A stretch of DNA of 64,000 nt, from assembly GCF_014206815.1 (NCBI RefSeq), contig NZ_JACHNP010000002.1:248001-312000 (forward strand), in the 5' to 3' direction. Shown here in pieces: positions 18,385 to 32,457 of the stretch. This DNA is from Xanthomonas sp. F10 (GTDB taxonomy: Bacteria > Pseudomonadota > Gammaproteobacteria > Xanthomonadales > Xanthomonadaceae). The stretch's first letter is position 1. Each line of letters starts with the position of its first letter. The translations under genes and the position numbers were made by a program. The notes below the pieces were generated by a model, which was not told the origin of the DNA, ran no database searches, and was given only the letters and a program-made list of their open reading frames with translations.

Positions 18385-20736
18385 ATGCGCAGTTCGAGGA
18401 TGCTGGGCGGCGCTGCCGCACTGCTGCTGGCCGCGCTATGGCCGATCGCGCCCGCCACCGCTGCAACCGGCGCCACCGCCGGCGAGCGTGCGGTGGCGGC
18501 GGTGGATCCCTTCATCGGCACCGGCGGCGAAGGCCACACCTATCCCGGCGCCACGGTGCCGTTCGGCATGGTCCAGTTGAGCCCGGACACGCGCATCCAG
18601 CCGCGCAAGGATGCCTACGGCTGGGCGGCGGGCTACCGCTACGACGACCGCAGCCTGGTCGGCTTCTCGCACACGCACTTCTCCGGCACCGGCCATTCCG
18701 ACCTGGGCGACGTGCTGCTGATGCCGATCAGCGGCGCGGTGCGGCTGGAGCGCGGCGACCCGGACAAGCCCGGCAGCGGCTACAGCGCGCGCTTCCGCCA
18801 CGACGACGAGCGCGCCGAGCCGGGCTACTACGCGGTGACCCTGGACGACTACAAGGTGCGCGCCGAACTCACCGCCAGCGCCCGCGTCGGCGTGCACCGC
18901 TACACCTACCCGGCCGGCCAGCCGGCGCACGTGTTGCTGGACCTGCGCACCAGCCTGTACGACTACCCGGGCAAGATCAGTTGGTCGCGGTTGCGCCTGC
19001 GCGCCGACGGCACCGTCACCGGTTTCCGCGAGACCCGCGGCTGGGCGCCGGGGCGGCAGCTTTACTTCGCCCTGCGCTTCTCGCAGCCGCTGCGCGGCCA
19101 CGCCTTCCACAACACCGAGCAGGACATCCCCTACAAGGGCTTCCCGCCGCCGGGCGACAACGACCCCGCCCAGCGCGCGCAGATCGAAGGCCGGCAACTG
19201 GTGGGATCATTCGACTTCGGCGACGCCCTGCGCGGACCGCTGCTGGTCAAGGTGGCGATCTCGCCGGTCAGCGAGGACAGCGCCATCGCCAATCTCGACG
19301 CCGAAGTGCCGGGCTGGGATTTCGATGGCGTGCGCCGCGCCGCGCGTGCGCAATGGGCGCAGGCGCTGGGCGCGGTGGAGGTGGATGCGCCGCCCACCCA
19401 GCGCACCCAGTTCTACACCGCGCTCTACCACAGCCTGCTAGGTCCGACTCTGTTCATGGACAGCGACGGCCGCTACCGCGGGCCGGACAACGCCGTGCAC
19501 CAGGCGCAGGGCTACACCCACTATTCGACGTTCTCGCTGTGGGACACCTACCGCGCGCTGCATCCGCTGCTGACCATCGTGCAGCCGCCGCAACGCACCA
19601 ACGACATCGTCAACTCGCTGCTCGCGCACCAGCGCGAAAGTCCCTACGGCGTGCTGCCGGTGTGGGCGTTCCACGGCCTGGAGACCTGGTGCATGATCGG
19701 CTACCACGCGGTGCCGGTGATCGCCGACGCGTACATGAAGGGCATCCGCGGCTACGACACCGACGCCGCGCTCAAGGCCATGGTGGCCAGCGCCAACTAC
19801 GGCCCCTACGACGGCATCGCCCAGTACCGCGAACTGGGCTACGTGCCGATCGACGAGGAGGGCGAGGCCGCCTCCAAGACCCTGGAGTACGCCTTTGACG
19901 ACTGGACCATCGCGCGCATGGCGCAGGACATGGGCCGCACCGAGGTCGCCGCCACCTTCGCCAAGCGCGCCGGCAACTGGCGCAACGCCTTCGACCCGGG
20001 CACCGGCTTCATGCGCGCGCGCAAGCGCGACGGCAGCTTCCGCACCCCGTTCGATCCGGATGCCAGCGGCTACGGCACCGACTACACCGAAGGCAACGCC
20101 TGGCAGTACTCCTGGTACGTGCCGCAGGACGTGGCCGGCCTGGCCCGCGCGCACGGCGGCGACGACAAGCTGCTGGCGCGGCTGGACCAGGTGTTCGACG
20201 CCAAGGTCGATCCCAAGGTGTTCGCGCACATGGAGGACATCACCGGCCTGATCGGCTGGTACGCGCACGGCAACGAGCCCAGCCACCACGTCGCCTATCT
20301 GTATGCCTACGCCGGGCAGCCGTGGCGCACCCAGGCGCGGCTGCAGCAGATCATGCGCAGCCAGTACGCCGCGCGCCCGGACGGCCTGGCCGGCAACGAC
20401 GACATGGGGCAGATGTCGGCCTGGTACGTGTTCACCGCGCTGGGCTTCTACCCGGTGGCGCCGGCCAGCAACCAGTACATCCTCGGCCGCCCGTTCCTGC
20501 CGCGCGCCACCCTGGCGCTGCCCAACGGCAAGCGCTTCACGGTGATCGCCGACGGCCTGGACGATGCGCATCCCTACGTCGGCAGTGTGACCCTCAACGG
20601 GCGCCCACTGAACCGCGCGTTCCTGCGCCACGAGGAACTCATGGCCGGCGGCGAACTGCGCTTCACCCTGCAGGCCACGCCCAACACCGCCTGGGCGGCG
20701 GCGGGCGCCGAACGCGCCTATTCGATGAGCGAATGA
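18385..20736 (+). CDS. secreted GH92 alpha-mannosidase (first copy)
   Basis: A 783-residue exported enzyme. A signal peptide (MRSSRMLGGAAALLLAALWP, ending near ATAA) precedes the GH92 beta-sandwich (DPFIGTGGEGHTYPGATVPF, FSHTHFSGTGHSDLGD) and the (alpha/alpha)6 catalytic domain. GH92 enzymes are Ca2+-dependent, inverting exo-alpha-mannosidases. The probable general acid Glu631 is in HGNEPSHHVAYLY and the probable base region is GNDDMGQMSAWY. ATG 18385 follows GGGGAG and starts the signal peptide. It diverges from lacI and from the transporter/isomerase unit, so the released mannose would be imported and converted to fructose. Linkage specificity (1,2 / 1,3 / 1,6) is not determined. Confidence 0.92.
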   Translation: MRSSRMLGGAAALLLAALWPIAPATAATGATAGERAVAAVDPFIGTGGEGHTYPGATVPFGMVQLSPDTRIQPRKDAYGWAAGYRYDDRSLVGFSHTHFSGTGHSDLGDVLLMPISGAVRLERGDPDKPGSGYSARFRHDDERAEPGYYAVTLDDYKVRAELTASARVGVHRYTYPAGQPAHVLLDLRTSLYDYPGKISWSRLRLRADGTVTGFRETRGWAPGRQLYFALRFSQPLRGHAFHNTEQDIPYKGFPPPGDNDPAQRAQIEGRQLVGSFDFGDALRGPLLVKVAISPVSEDSAIANLDAEVPGWDFDGVRRAARAQWAQALGAVEVDAPPTQRTQFYTALYHSLLGPTLFMDSDGRYRGPDNAVHQAQGYTHYSTFSLWDTYRALHPLLTIVQPPQRTNDIVNSLLAHQRESPYGVLPVWAFHGLETWCMIGYHAVPVIADAYMKGIRGYDTDAALKAMVASANYGPYDGIAQYRELGYVPIDEEGEAASKTLEYAFDDWTIARMAQDMGRTEVAATFAKRAGNWRNAFDPGTGFMRARKRDGSFRTPFDPDASGYGTDYTEGNAWQYSWYVPQDVAGLARAHGGDDKLLARLDQVFDAKVDPKVFAHMEDITGLIGWYAHGNEPSHHVAYLYAYAGQPWRTQARLQQIMRSQYAARPDGLAGNDDMGQMSAWYVFTALGFYPVAPASNQYILGRPFLPRATLALPNGKRFTVIADGLDDAHPYVGSVTLNGRPLNRAFLRHEELMAGGELRFTLQATPNTAWAAAGAERAYSMSE

Positions 20737-20766
20737 AGGGCAGTTCCCGTATTCGAGCGCGTCTCC

Positions 20767-20835
20767 CGTAGGAGCGGCTTCAGCCGCGACGGGGCGTTCC
20801 CGGTAAGGCTGGTCGCGGCTGAAGCCGCTCCTACG
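20767..20835. repeat. GTAG-type REP palindrome, complete
   Basis: Complementary 24-base arms (20767-20790 and 20812-20835) of the same family as the element at 14411-14484, located just after the GH92 stop. It could form a stable hairpin at the end of that transcript. Confidence 0.88.
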
Positions 20836-21300
20836 AGGGTAAGCGGCATCGGCCTGGGATATGGTGCCCACAGGTTGAGAGAGGCGTTGAAGCCGCGCGG
20901 GCGCGCGTCTGCACTTGGATGACGGCCGAGGCTTCCGCGCGCGGCCCTTGTGCGCGACTCAAGTACGAGCGTCAGCATCGCGTGAATGTTTGCGGTGGGT
21001 TGCGTTGCGCATGCCGCCGCGCAACGTGCTTCACCACACACCGTCACCTCGTGTCGCGTCACATGCACGCGCATTTAATGTCATCCACACATTCCATTTG
21101 CGGCGTTCGTGGTCTTGTGGCGCGGCTGCATCGCATCGCGCGGACCGGGTGCGCCGGCACCGTCGCGCATTCTCAAAGCGCGTCCGCGTGCAGGCCCATT
21201 CCGTTCCGGCGCCGTTGCCATGCGACGGCGCGATCGGCGCTGCCGGCAACGGCGCGCAGAGGCGACGTGTCCTTCTCATTCGTCGAACGGGATCTTCCGA
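20836..21300. other. intergenic region upstream of glgE
   Basis: About 465 bases with no convincing gene. It becomes less G+C-rich toward glgE (for example CATTTAATGTCATCCACACA near 21072-21091), so the operon promoter probably lies here, but no unambiguous -35/-10 pair can be named. Open frames through it lack a start with a ribosome-binding site and look non-coding. Confidence 0.5.
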
Positions 21301-24300
21301 ATGCATGTCTGCCTGCTGTCCCCCTTTCCTCTTCACGATGCGGCCGCGCTCGACGCGGCCATGGCGGCGGCGCAGGCACAGGGCTGCGATCACATCGTCC
21401 TACCCAATCCGTTCGCACAGGACGCGGACGGACGCCTGCACGATCCGGCGGCCGACGACGCCGCAGGTCAGGCGCAGTTGCGCAAGTGGATCCAGCGTGC
21501 CGAACAGCATGGCCTGCGGATCGTGCTGGATCTGCGTATCGACGAAATCGGCGGAAGCAGCCGCCTGCTGCAGGAGCATCCGCATTGGTTCCGCGCGCGC
21601 AGCTCGGCGCTGCCGGACCCGCGCGCCGAACGCGCCGCGCCGGACATTGCGGTGGGCCGCTTCGCCTCCGCGGAAGAAGGCGCGGGCCTGGCGCAGTGGT
21701 GGAGCGCGCGCCTGGTCGACTGGCTGCGCAGCGGCGTGGCCGGCTTCCGCGTGTTGCATCCCGAGCGCATCCCGGCGCCGTTGTGGCGCACGCTGATCGG
21801 CGAGGTCCACGCGCAGGCGCCGCACGCGCGGCTGCTGGCGTGGACGCCCGGCTTGGGCCTGGACGCCTTGCGCGGCCTGGGCGGCGCCGGTTTCGATGCC
21901 GCGTTCTCCTCGCTGGCCTGGTGGGACGGCCGCGGCGACTGGTTCTTCGACGAGGACAGCGCCTTGCGCGCGCTGGCGCGTTGCGTGGTCGCCACCGTCG
22001 ATGCCGGGACGCCGACGGAGACGTCGTTGCCCTTGCCGCGCGCGCAGCGGCAGCGCCTGGCGGCCGCCTTCGGTGGGGCCTGGGCGATCGCCGCGCAGGA
22101 CACACCGACGGAACACGGGCAGTCCGCGCCTGCGCAGCACGGCACGGCCGAGGACGACGCGACCACGCCGGCCGCATCGCTGCCCGACGCCACCGCATCG
22201 CTGCGCCTGCGCCCGCTGCTGCGCGACGGCGCGCTGACCGCGGTCGCGGTGGAGCCGCTGGACGCCGCGCCGTGGCTGGTGCTGCTCAACAGCGACCGCG
22301 ACCACCTGCTGCCGGTGCCGGGGCCGGCGCTGCTGCGCCTGCTCGGCGACAGCGAGGGCCTGCTCAGCGACCACGGCGAGCCGATCCAGGGCGAGCAGGG
22401 CGGCACCCTGGAAGCGGGCGAGGTACGCATCTATCGCAGCCTGCCGGCGCGCCCGGTGCTGACCGCGGCACGGGCGCGCACGCCCGCCGAGGTCGCCGCG
22501 GGCGAGGCACGGGTGTGCATCGAGGCGGTGACACCGTCGGTCGACGACGGGCGCTTCCCGGTCAAGCGCACGGTCGGCGACCGTGTGTGCGTGGAAGCCG
22601 ATGCGTTCTGCGACGGCCACGACCGTATTGCCGTGGCGCTGTTGTGGCGCGCCGCCGATGCGCGCACCTGGTCGAGCGCGCCGATGCGCGCGCTCGGCAA
22701 CGACCGCTGGCGCGGCGAGTTCCCGCTGCAACGCCTGGGCCGTTACGAGTTCCGCATCGAGGCCTGGCGTGACGTCTACGCCACCACCCATGCCGACCTG
22801 GAAAAGAAGCGCGCCGCCGGCACCCTGTTGCCGGTGGACGTGCAGGAGGCGCTGGCCCAGGTCGAGGCGGCGCGCGGGCGCAGCCGCGGCGCGCTGGCCA
22901 CGCGGCTGAAGGCCATCGCCACCCGCATCGCCCGCACCGACGACCTGGCCGAGAAGGCGCAACTGCTGCTCGAGCCCGACACCGCCGAGGCGATGGCGCG
23001 TGCCGACGCCAAGCCGTTCCGCACCGAATGCCCCATGACCTTCCGGGTCGAGGCCGAACGCCGCGCCGCGCACTTCGCCAGCTGGTACGAACTGTTCCCG
23101 CGCTCGCAGAGCGGCGATCCGCAGCGCCACGGCACCTTCGACGACGTGATCGCGCGGCTGCCGCACATCCAGGCGATGGGCTTCGACGTGCTGTACATGC
23201 CGCCGATCCATCCCATCGGCGAGAAGAACCGCAAGGGCCGCAACAACGCCGTGACCGCCGAGCCGGGCGAGCCCGGCAGCCCGTATGCGATCGGCTCGGC
23301 CGAGGGCGGGCATACCGAGGTGCATCCCGAGCTGGGCGGGCTCGACGGTTTTCGCCGCCTGCGCGCGGCCGCGGCCGAGCACGGCCTGGAGCTGGCCCTG
23401 GACTTCGCCATCCAGTGCGCGCCGGACCATCCGTGGCTGCGCGAGCACCCCGACTGGTTCACCTGGCGCGCCGACGGTTCCATCCCGTACGCGGAGAATC
23501 CGCCGAAGAAGTACCAGGACATCGTCAACGTCGACTTCTACGCCAGCGGCGCGGTGCCGGCGTTGTGGAACGCGCTGCGCGATGCGGTGCTGTTCTGGGT
23601 CAACGAAGGCGTCACCCTGTTCCGCGTCGACAACCCGCACACCAAGCCGTTCCCGTTCTGGGAATGGTTGATCGCCGAGGTGCGCGGGCGCCATCCGCAG
23701 GTGGTGTTCCTGTCCGAGGCCTTCACCCGGCCCAAGCCGATGTACCGGCTGGCCAAGGTCGGCTTCTCGCAGTCCTACACCTACTTCACCTGGCGCCAGC
23801 ACAAGGCCGAGCTGCAGGCCTACATCGAGGAACTCAACAGTGGCGCGCCCAGCGAGTGCTTCCGCCCGCACTTCTTCGTCAACACGCCGGACATCAATCC
23901 GCTGTTCCTGCAGCACAGCGGGCGTAGCGGCCACCTGATCCGCGCCGCGCTGGCGACCACGCTGTCCGGGCTGTGGGGCATGTACCAGGGCTTCGAACTG
24001 TGCGAGGCCACGCCGCTGCTGCCGGGCAAGGAGGAGTACCTGGATTCGGAGAAGTACCAGTTGCGCGTGTGGCCGGAGCGTGCCCCGGGCGACATCGTCG
24101 AGGAGATCACCCGCCTCAACCTGCTGCGCCGCCAGCATCCGGAACTGCAGTCGCACCTGGGCACGCGCTTCTACGTGGCGCACAACGAGCAGGTGCTGTA
24201 CTTCGGCAAGTTCCTCGACGCCGCGCACCTGGCGCGCGGCCGCAGCCTGGTGCTGGTGGCGGTGAGCCTGGACCCGTATGCGCCGCAGAACGCGGAGATC

Positions 24301-24461
24301 GAAGTGCCGCTGTGGGAGCTGGGCCTGCCCGACCACGCCAGCGTCGCCGTGCGCGACCTGTGGGACGGCCACGACTTCACCTGGTACGGCAAGACCCAAC
24401 ACATCCGCCTCGATCCGTCGCGGCCGTTCTCCCTGTGGCGCATCCGCGCCGGAGCCCCTGC

Positions 24462-24465
<4 letters not shown>
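21301..24465 (+). CDS. glgE: alpha-1,4-glucan:maltose-1-phosphate maltosyltransferase with an N-terminal pseudo-amylase domain
   Basis: A 1054-residue protein, far longer than the roughly 660-700 residues of classical GlgE. Residues about 410-1054 are the GH13_3 maltosyltransferase that extends alpha-glucan from maltose-1-phosphate: nucleophile Asp777 (LFRVDNPHT), acid/base Glu806 (FLSEAFTRP), and Asp864 (NTPDINP), spaced as in Streptomyces GlgE. The first 390 residues look like a second, decayed GH13 barrel ([26 protein letters not shown]) in which the nucleophile position is Leu152. ATG 21301 begins the first barrel strand; longer forms upstream are not supported. Its stop overlaps treS (ATGA). 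Confidence 0.93.
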
Positions 24466-27811
<3,346 letters not shown>

Positions 27812-27815
<4 letters not shown>

Positions 27816-29995
27816 GTGATGCCGTCCACGTCTGGGACGACGCGACGCAACGCGCCTTCGCCACCGCCCGCCACGGCGACCCGTTCGCCGTGCTGGGCGC
27901 GCATCGCTTCGGCAATGCGCGGGTGCTGCGCAGTTACCAGCCGGGCGCCGATGCGGTGCTGGCGGTGCTGGAGGACGGCAGCGACGTGCCGCTGCAGCAG
28001 GGGCCGGAAGGCTTCTTCCACGCCGAACTGCCGGGCGAGGGGCGCTACCGCCTGCGCATCCGCTGGCCCGGCGGCGAGCAGGACACCGCCGACGCCTACG
28101 CTTTCGGCCCACAACTCAGCGACTTCGACCTGCACCTGATCGCCGAAGGCCATCACCTGCACCTGGCCGATGCGCTGGGCGCCAACGTGGTCGAGGTCGA
28201 CGGCGAACGCGGCACCCGCTTCGCGGTGTGGGCGCCCAACGCCTCGCGCGTGGCGGTGATCGGCGACTTCAACAGCTGGGACGCGCGCCGTCACCCGATG
28301 CGCCTGCGCCACCAGGCCGGCGTCTGGGAGCTGTTCGTGCCCGGCGTCGGCCCCGGCGCGCGCTACAAGTTCGCCCTGCGCGGCCCGCGCGGCGAAGAAC
28401 TGCCGGCCAAGGCCGACCCGGTCGCGCGCCAGGCGGAACTGGCGCCTGGCACCGCCTCCATCGTCGCCGACCCCACGCCGTTCCAGTGGCGCGACGACGC
28501 CTGGATGGCCACCCGCGCGCGCCGCCACGCCCCGCAGGCGCCGATCAGCGTGTACGAGGTGCACGCCGGCTCGTGGATGCACGCCGCCGACGGCAGCATG
28601 CTCGACTGGGACGCGCTGGCCGAGCGGCTGATTCCCTACGTGGCCGACATGGGCTTCACCCACATCGAACTGCTGCCGGTCACCGAGCATCCGTTCGGCG
28701 GCTCCTGGGGCTACCAGCCGCTGGGCCTGTTCGCGCCGACCGCGCGCTTCGGCAGCCCGGAAGGCTTCGCCCGCTTCGTCGATCGCTGCCACCGCGAGGA
28801 CATCGGCGTCATCGTCGACTGGGTGCCGGCGCATTTCCCCACCGACGCGCACGGCCTGGCCCACTTCGACGGCACCGCCCTGTACGAACACGCCGACCCG
28901 CGCGAAGGCTTCCACCGCGACTGGAACACCCTCATCTACAACCACGGCCGTCGCGAAGTCTCCGGCTTCCTCATCGCCAGCGCGTTGGAGTTCCTGCAGC
29001 GCTACCACGTCGACGGCCTGCGCGTGGACGCCGTCGCCTCCATGCTCTACCGCGACTACAGCCGCAACGCCGGCGAGTGGGTGCCCAACATCCACGGCGG
29101 CCGCGAGAACTACGAGAGCATCGCCTTCCTGCGCCGGCTCAACCAGGTGGTGGCCGACCAGGCGCCCGGCGCCATGACCATCGCCGAAGAATCCACCGCC
29201 TGGCCCGGCGTCACCGCCGACCTCGCCCACGGCGGCCTGGGCTTCGACTACAAGTGGAACATGGGCTGGATGCACGACAGCCTGCACTACATCCAGCTCG
29301 ACCCGATCTACCGCCGCTACCACCACGGCGAGCTGACCTTCAGCATGGTCTATGCGTATTCCGAGCGGTTCATGCTGCCCATCTCCCACGACGAAGTGGT
29401 GCACGGCAAGCGCTCCCTGCTTGGCCGCATGCCCGGGGACGACTGGCAGCGCTTCGCCAACCTGCGCGCCTACCTCGGCTACATGTACACCCACCCCGGG
29501 CGCAAACTGCTGTTCATGGGCTGCGAGATCGCCCAGCCCACCGAGTGGAACCACGACGCCGCGCTGCCCTGGCACCTGCTCGACCAGCCGAACCATCGCG
29601 GCATCCAGCGCCTGGTCCGCGACCTCAACCGCCTCTACGCCGAACACCCCGCACTGCACGCCCGCGACGACGAACCGGAAGGCTTCGCCTGGGTCATCGG
29701 CGACGACGCCGGCAACAGCCTGTTCGCCTACCTGCGCAAGGCCCGCAGCGGCGACACCCCGCTGCTGGTGGTGGCCAACCTCACCCCGCAGGTGCACCAC
29801 GGCTACCGCATCGGCGTGCCCCGCGCCGGCCGCTGGCGCGAACTGTTGAACTCCGACAGCGAGATCTACGGCGGCAGCAACACCGGCAACGGCGGCAGCG
29901 TGCGCACCGAGAACGTCGGCGCGCATGGGCATCCGGCGTCGCTGTCGCTGACCATCCCGCCGCTGGCGGTGTTGGTGCTTGGGGTGGAGGAGTAG
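27812..29995 (+). CDS. glgB: 1,4-alpha-glucan branching enzyme
   Basis: A 727-residue GH13_9 branching enzyme that cuts alpha-1,4 glucan and re-attaches the piece by an alpha-1,6 bond. It has an N-terminal GlgB-type extra domain ([13 protein letters not shown]), a CBM48 module ([20 protein letters not shown]) and the catalytic barrel with nucleophile Asp406 ([12 protein letters not shown]), the acid/base region [13 protein letters not shown] and SHDEVVHGK. The full E. coli-like length shows it is intact. Last gene of the coupled glgE operon; it branches the linear glucan made by GlgE. No terminator with a T tract follows. Confidence 0.96.
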
Positions 29996-30346
29996 GGCGA
30001 GAGACCAGAAGGAGCCGCGGTGAGAGGGCGGAAAGAGCCGGCTGTTCGGAGAGAAGCCGGCTGTTGTGGGAGGGACTTCAGTCCCGACGCTTTCCCGACC
30101 CACTGTCGCATCTGAGTCGCAAGCGCACTGACTGCCAAGGATGCGCACCGATCAGGTGTAGTCCTTGCGGCCCAACGCCCTGAGCCCGCAGGCCGAGCGC
30201 AATTCTCGGCCCCGTCTACCGCCCCGGGCAGACAGCCCACCACCCCGACCGGTAAACTCACGCCCGCCTCGGCGCCTTCCTCTGCATGCACGCCAGAGGC
30301 GCCAAGCCGGCGGCCAACGCATCGCCCGCCCGCTCCGGACGCGTCC
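29996..30346. other. intergenic region between glgB and the tRNA
   Basis: About 350 bases without a convincing gene. It carries one short dispersed palindrome (30065-30090) and G/C-rich sequence; the tRNA promoter should lie in its last 100 bases but I could not identify it. Confidence 0.5.
30065..30090. repeat. GGGACTTCAGTCCC small palindromic repeat
   Basis: The 14-base core GGGACTTCAGTCCC (30072-30085) is a perfect hairpin within a GTGGGAGGGACTTCAGTCCC unit, a second dispersed repeat type parallel in layout to the GTAGGAGCGGCTTCAGCCGC family. It lies about 70 bases after glgB and could stabilise the end of its mRNA. Confidence 0.6.
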
Positions 30347-30422
30347 GGGCCTATAGCTCAACGGTTAGAGCAGAGGACTCATAATCCTTTGGTTCCAGGT
30401 TCGAATCCTGGTGGGCCCACCA
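30347..30422 (+). tRNA. tRNA with CAT anticodon (tRNA-Ile2 or tRNA-Met)
   Basis: A complete 76-nt cloverleaf including encoded CCA (30420-30422): acceptor GGGCCTA pairs with TGGGCCC, D stem GCTC/GAGC, anticodon stem GAGGA/TCCTT with loop CTCATAA (anticodon CAT at 30380-30382), T stem CCAGG/CCTGG with TTCGAAT loop. A CAT anticodon may be initiator Met, elongator Met or Ile2 (lysidine-modified). The 3 G-C start excludes an initiator-type 1:72 mismatch, and C4-G69 with C5-G68 are TilS determinants in E. coli tRNA-Ile2, so Ile2 is favoured. It marks the left end of an A+T-richer accessory region. Confidence 0.92.
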
Positions 30423-30462
30423 TGCAAGCTAGGTCGGGCGTAGCGAGCGACTATTGGGTTAG

Positions 30463-30477
30463 AAGTGAATCTGACCC
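30463..30477 (+). repeat. partial copy of the AAGTGAATCTGACCC repeat
   Basis: Fifteen bases identical to the first fifteen of the inverted repeat at 30492-30511, in the same orientation, 29 bases further out. It may be the remains of an older end or of a second element. Confidence 0.6.
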
Positions 30478-30491
30478 TGAGGTTTCCCGGG

Positions 30492-32295
30492 AAGTGAATC
30501 TGACCCCGTTACTTAGAATCAAGTCCCGAAAAAGGATCAAAGACTGATGATGAGCGAACGCCATTACTCCGAAGAAGAGGTCAAAGATTTGACCGACAGG
30601 GTCTTCTTACTGCGGCAGAAGCTCGAGGAGGGAAAGGTCCACATTGCGGATCATCTCATCGAAGGATTTCGTGCGAGCTACGAGGCTATTCGACTGAGAG
30701 GTGACGGGCTTGTCGACCCGGCCACGGTCGATGGTCGTATTCGAAGTTCGACGCTTGCCATCCGATATTTCCAGTATAGGAATGAGGCTAAAGACGCCAT
30801 TAGCACCGGAGATATCCAGGACGCCTACTTTCGGATGCTCTATGTACAGTTCGGCTGGATGATGGACTTTATGCTAAAGCATGGTCTGAATCCTCATCAG
30901 GCGAGCCTTGCATTCGTCAGAGATCAAACTTTTGTCAAACAAGTGAAGGAAAATCTTGCTGAGTTGGCGAGTGGAATCAGGGAGTTCTGGGAAGGCGTTG
31001 GTGACTCGGGCGCATATCATCTTCAGGATGGGCCGCAGTTAAAAGCAACATTCTCTGGTGACCTCTTCCCCTCTCACTGGGAGAATGCAGTTTCCACGGC
31101 GGGTTTGTACATCGATACCATTGTGTTGCCTTGCCCCATCCTCCGGATAGCGCCAATTTTGGGTATCTATCCAGATCGAGAAGTGGCGCGTTTTTTCGCA
31201 AAGCATGTTCTCACGGCAATGTCGTACCGCGATGTGGCTACTGCAAATGTGGAACCGCCTATCGTTCTGATCCTGCCTCATCCGGACGATATCCATCGTG
31301 GCAAGAGCGGTGATCTCTTAGTCCGGGCGACACCAGCCGTTCTCAAGCACGCTACGTATCTGTTCGGCCGTGAATTTTCCGATCTCGACCATTATCAGGA
31401 TTTCTGTTCGGACTTGAAGACCATCCAACAAGTCATGGGGGAGCTTAAGAGGCCAGACCGCATCCTGTTCGACACGACGTGGGAGCAGGGCGCAGAAGCT
31501 CAGTTAACGCGGATGATGCGTGATCCTCAACCGGCGCTGCCTGGCTTTGATCCTCACAACGCTGGCCATCAGGTGTTTGGTGCGAGCGTGGGTCGAATGC
31601 CGCAGGCGCTGGCGTCAAAGGAGACCGCGCGGCACTTTGGGGGCACGCCATTCATCAGTGCTCCAACTTCATGGGATTACTACACTTGGTTCTTGGAGTA
31701 CGAGTCAATCAGGTCGAGTGGCGAAATGCGGGATCTAAAGTCCACGCATGTTGTCCGGGCGTTGGTTGCAGAAGGGAAATGGAGCCTGTCATGGCTTGGA
31801 AAGGTTCCGCCAGAAACAGTTCTGCAGATTCGAAAGAACGGTCATGCGGAAGAACTGCGTCATATTCTGAGTGCAGGACTAGACGAGTTGATTGCGTTGA
31901 GGCCAGACAACTACTACCGGACATCCGACCGCGTTGTGGAGAACCTTAATCGAGCCTTTGAAGAGCATCAGCGCCAGTTGCTTGATGCGCGAAACAAGAA
32001 GCTTAAGCTCTACGGTATAGACGTTGCCAGCTTCCTGGCTACTGGCTCAATTGCTGTTACGGCCGCGCTAACCGGTAGTCCAGAATTGGGTGCTGTTTCC
32101 GGAATTTTGGGAATTGCAGGTCTACCCAATCTTCGAGAGATCAAGTCTAAGTTTAAAGAGCAAGCCGATGCGGACCTAGTAAGGATGAAATCTCCGACAG
32201 GCCTGCTCTTCAGGCATGTGAGGTCATAGCGAGGCAGTGTACATTTGTCACAAACGGTGGCTACTTGGCGCTCGATAACGGAGTCAGGTTCACTT
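30492..32295. mobile_element. putative element: one gene bounded by 20-bp inverted repeats
   Basis: AAGTGAATCTGACCCCGTTA at 30492-30511 is repeated in inverted orientation at 32276-32295 with only two mismatches in 20 bases. The single gene between them (30547-32229) fills the interval and is clearly A+T-richer than the flanking core genome. No transposase is encoded inside, and I see no obvious short target duplication, so it would be a non-autonomous unit or a cargo gene moved by an enzyme elsewhere. Confidence 0.5.
30547..32229 (+). CDS. unrecognised 560-residue protein in an inverted-repeat-bounded unit
   Basis: I do not recognise this protein. It starts ATGATG at 30547 (the second ATG at 30550 is equally possible). 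There is no signal peptide. The N-terminal third is helical (FLLRQKLEEGKVHIADHLIEGF); the middle has LPCPILRIAPILGIYPDREVA and the polar strand-turn VLILPHPDDIHRGKSGDLL; the C-terminus ends in a small hydrophobic, glycine-rich segment (FLATGSIAVTAALTGSPELG, about residues 498-517) that might contact a membrane. Codon use is far less G/C-biased than in neighbouring core genes, indicating transfer. Its position beside a tRNA and next to toxin-antitoxin-like genes makes a defence or mobile-element role possible, but nothing in the sequence proves it. Confidence 0.8.
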   Translation: MMSERHYSEEEVKDLTDRVFLLRQKLEEGKVHIADHLIEGFRASYEAIRLRGDGLVDPATVDGRIRSSTLAIRYFQYRNEAKDAISTGDIQDAYFRMLYVQFGWMMDFMLKHGLNPHQASLAFVRDQTFVKQVKENLAELASGIREFWEGVGDSGAYHLQDGPQLKATFSGDLFPSHWENAVSTAGLYIDTIVLPCPILRIAPILGIYPDREVARFFAKHVLTAMSYRDVATANVEPPIVLILPHPDDIHRGKSGDLLVRATPAVLKHATYLFGREFSDLDHYQDFCSDLKTIQQVMGELKRPDRILFDTTWEQGAEAQLTRMMRDPQPALPGFDPHNAGHQVFGASVGRMPQALASKETARHFGGTPFISAPTSWDYYTWFLEYESIRSSGEMRDLKSTHVVRALVAEGKWSLSWLGKVPPETVLQIRKNGHAEELRHILSAGLDELIALRPDNYYRTSDRVVENLNRAFEEHQRQLLDARNKKLKLYGIDVASFLATGSIAVTAALTGSPELGAVSGILGIAGLPNLREIKSKFKEQADADLVRMKSPTGLLFRHVRS

Positions 32296-32316
32296 AATTG
32301 GCACTGGCGCGATTTC

Positions 32317-32336
32317 CTATAGATGTCTATAGACGT
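32317..32336 (+). repeat. tandem 10-mer CTATAGATGT/CTATAGACGT
   Basis: Two abutting ten-base units differing at one base, just outside the right inverted repeat and 14 bases before a TTGACA hexamer (32350-32355). Possibly a regulatory site for the SymE-like gene downstream, or element-edge sequence. Confidence 0.35.
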
Positions 32337-32457
32337 TTCGTTTTAAAAGTTGACAGCTTCTTTAGTTTGGGCGGGTATCTATTTGCTACGGAAAGTTCCG
32401 CGGCCGGGTTTGGTCTCCCGAAATCACTTGGCGACTCGCACTCAAATGGAGGACGTC

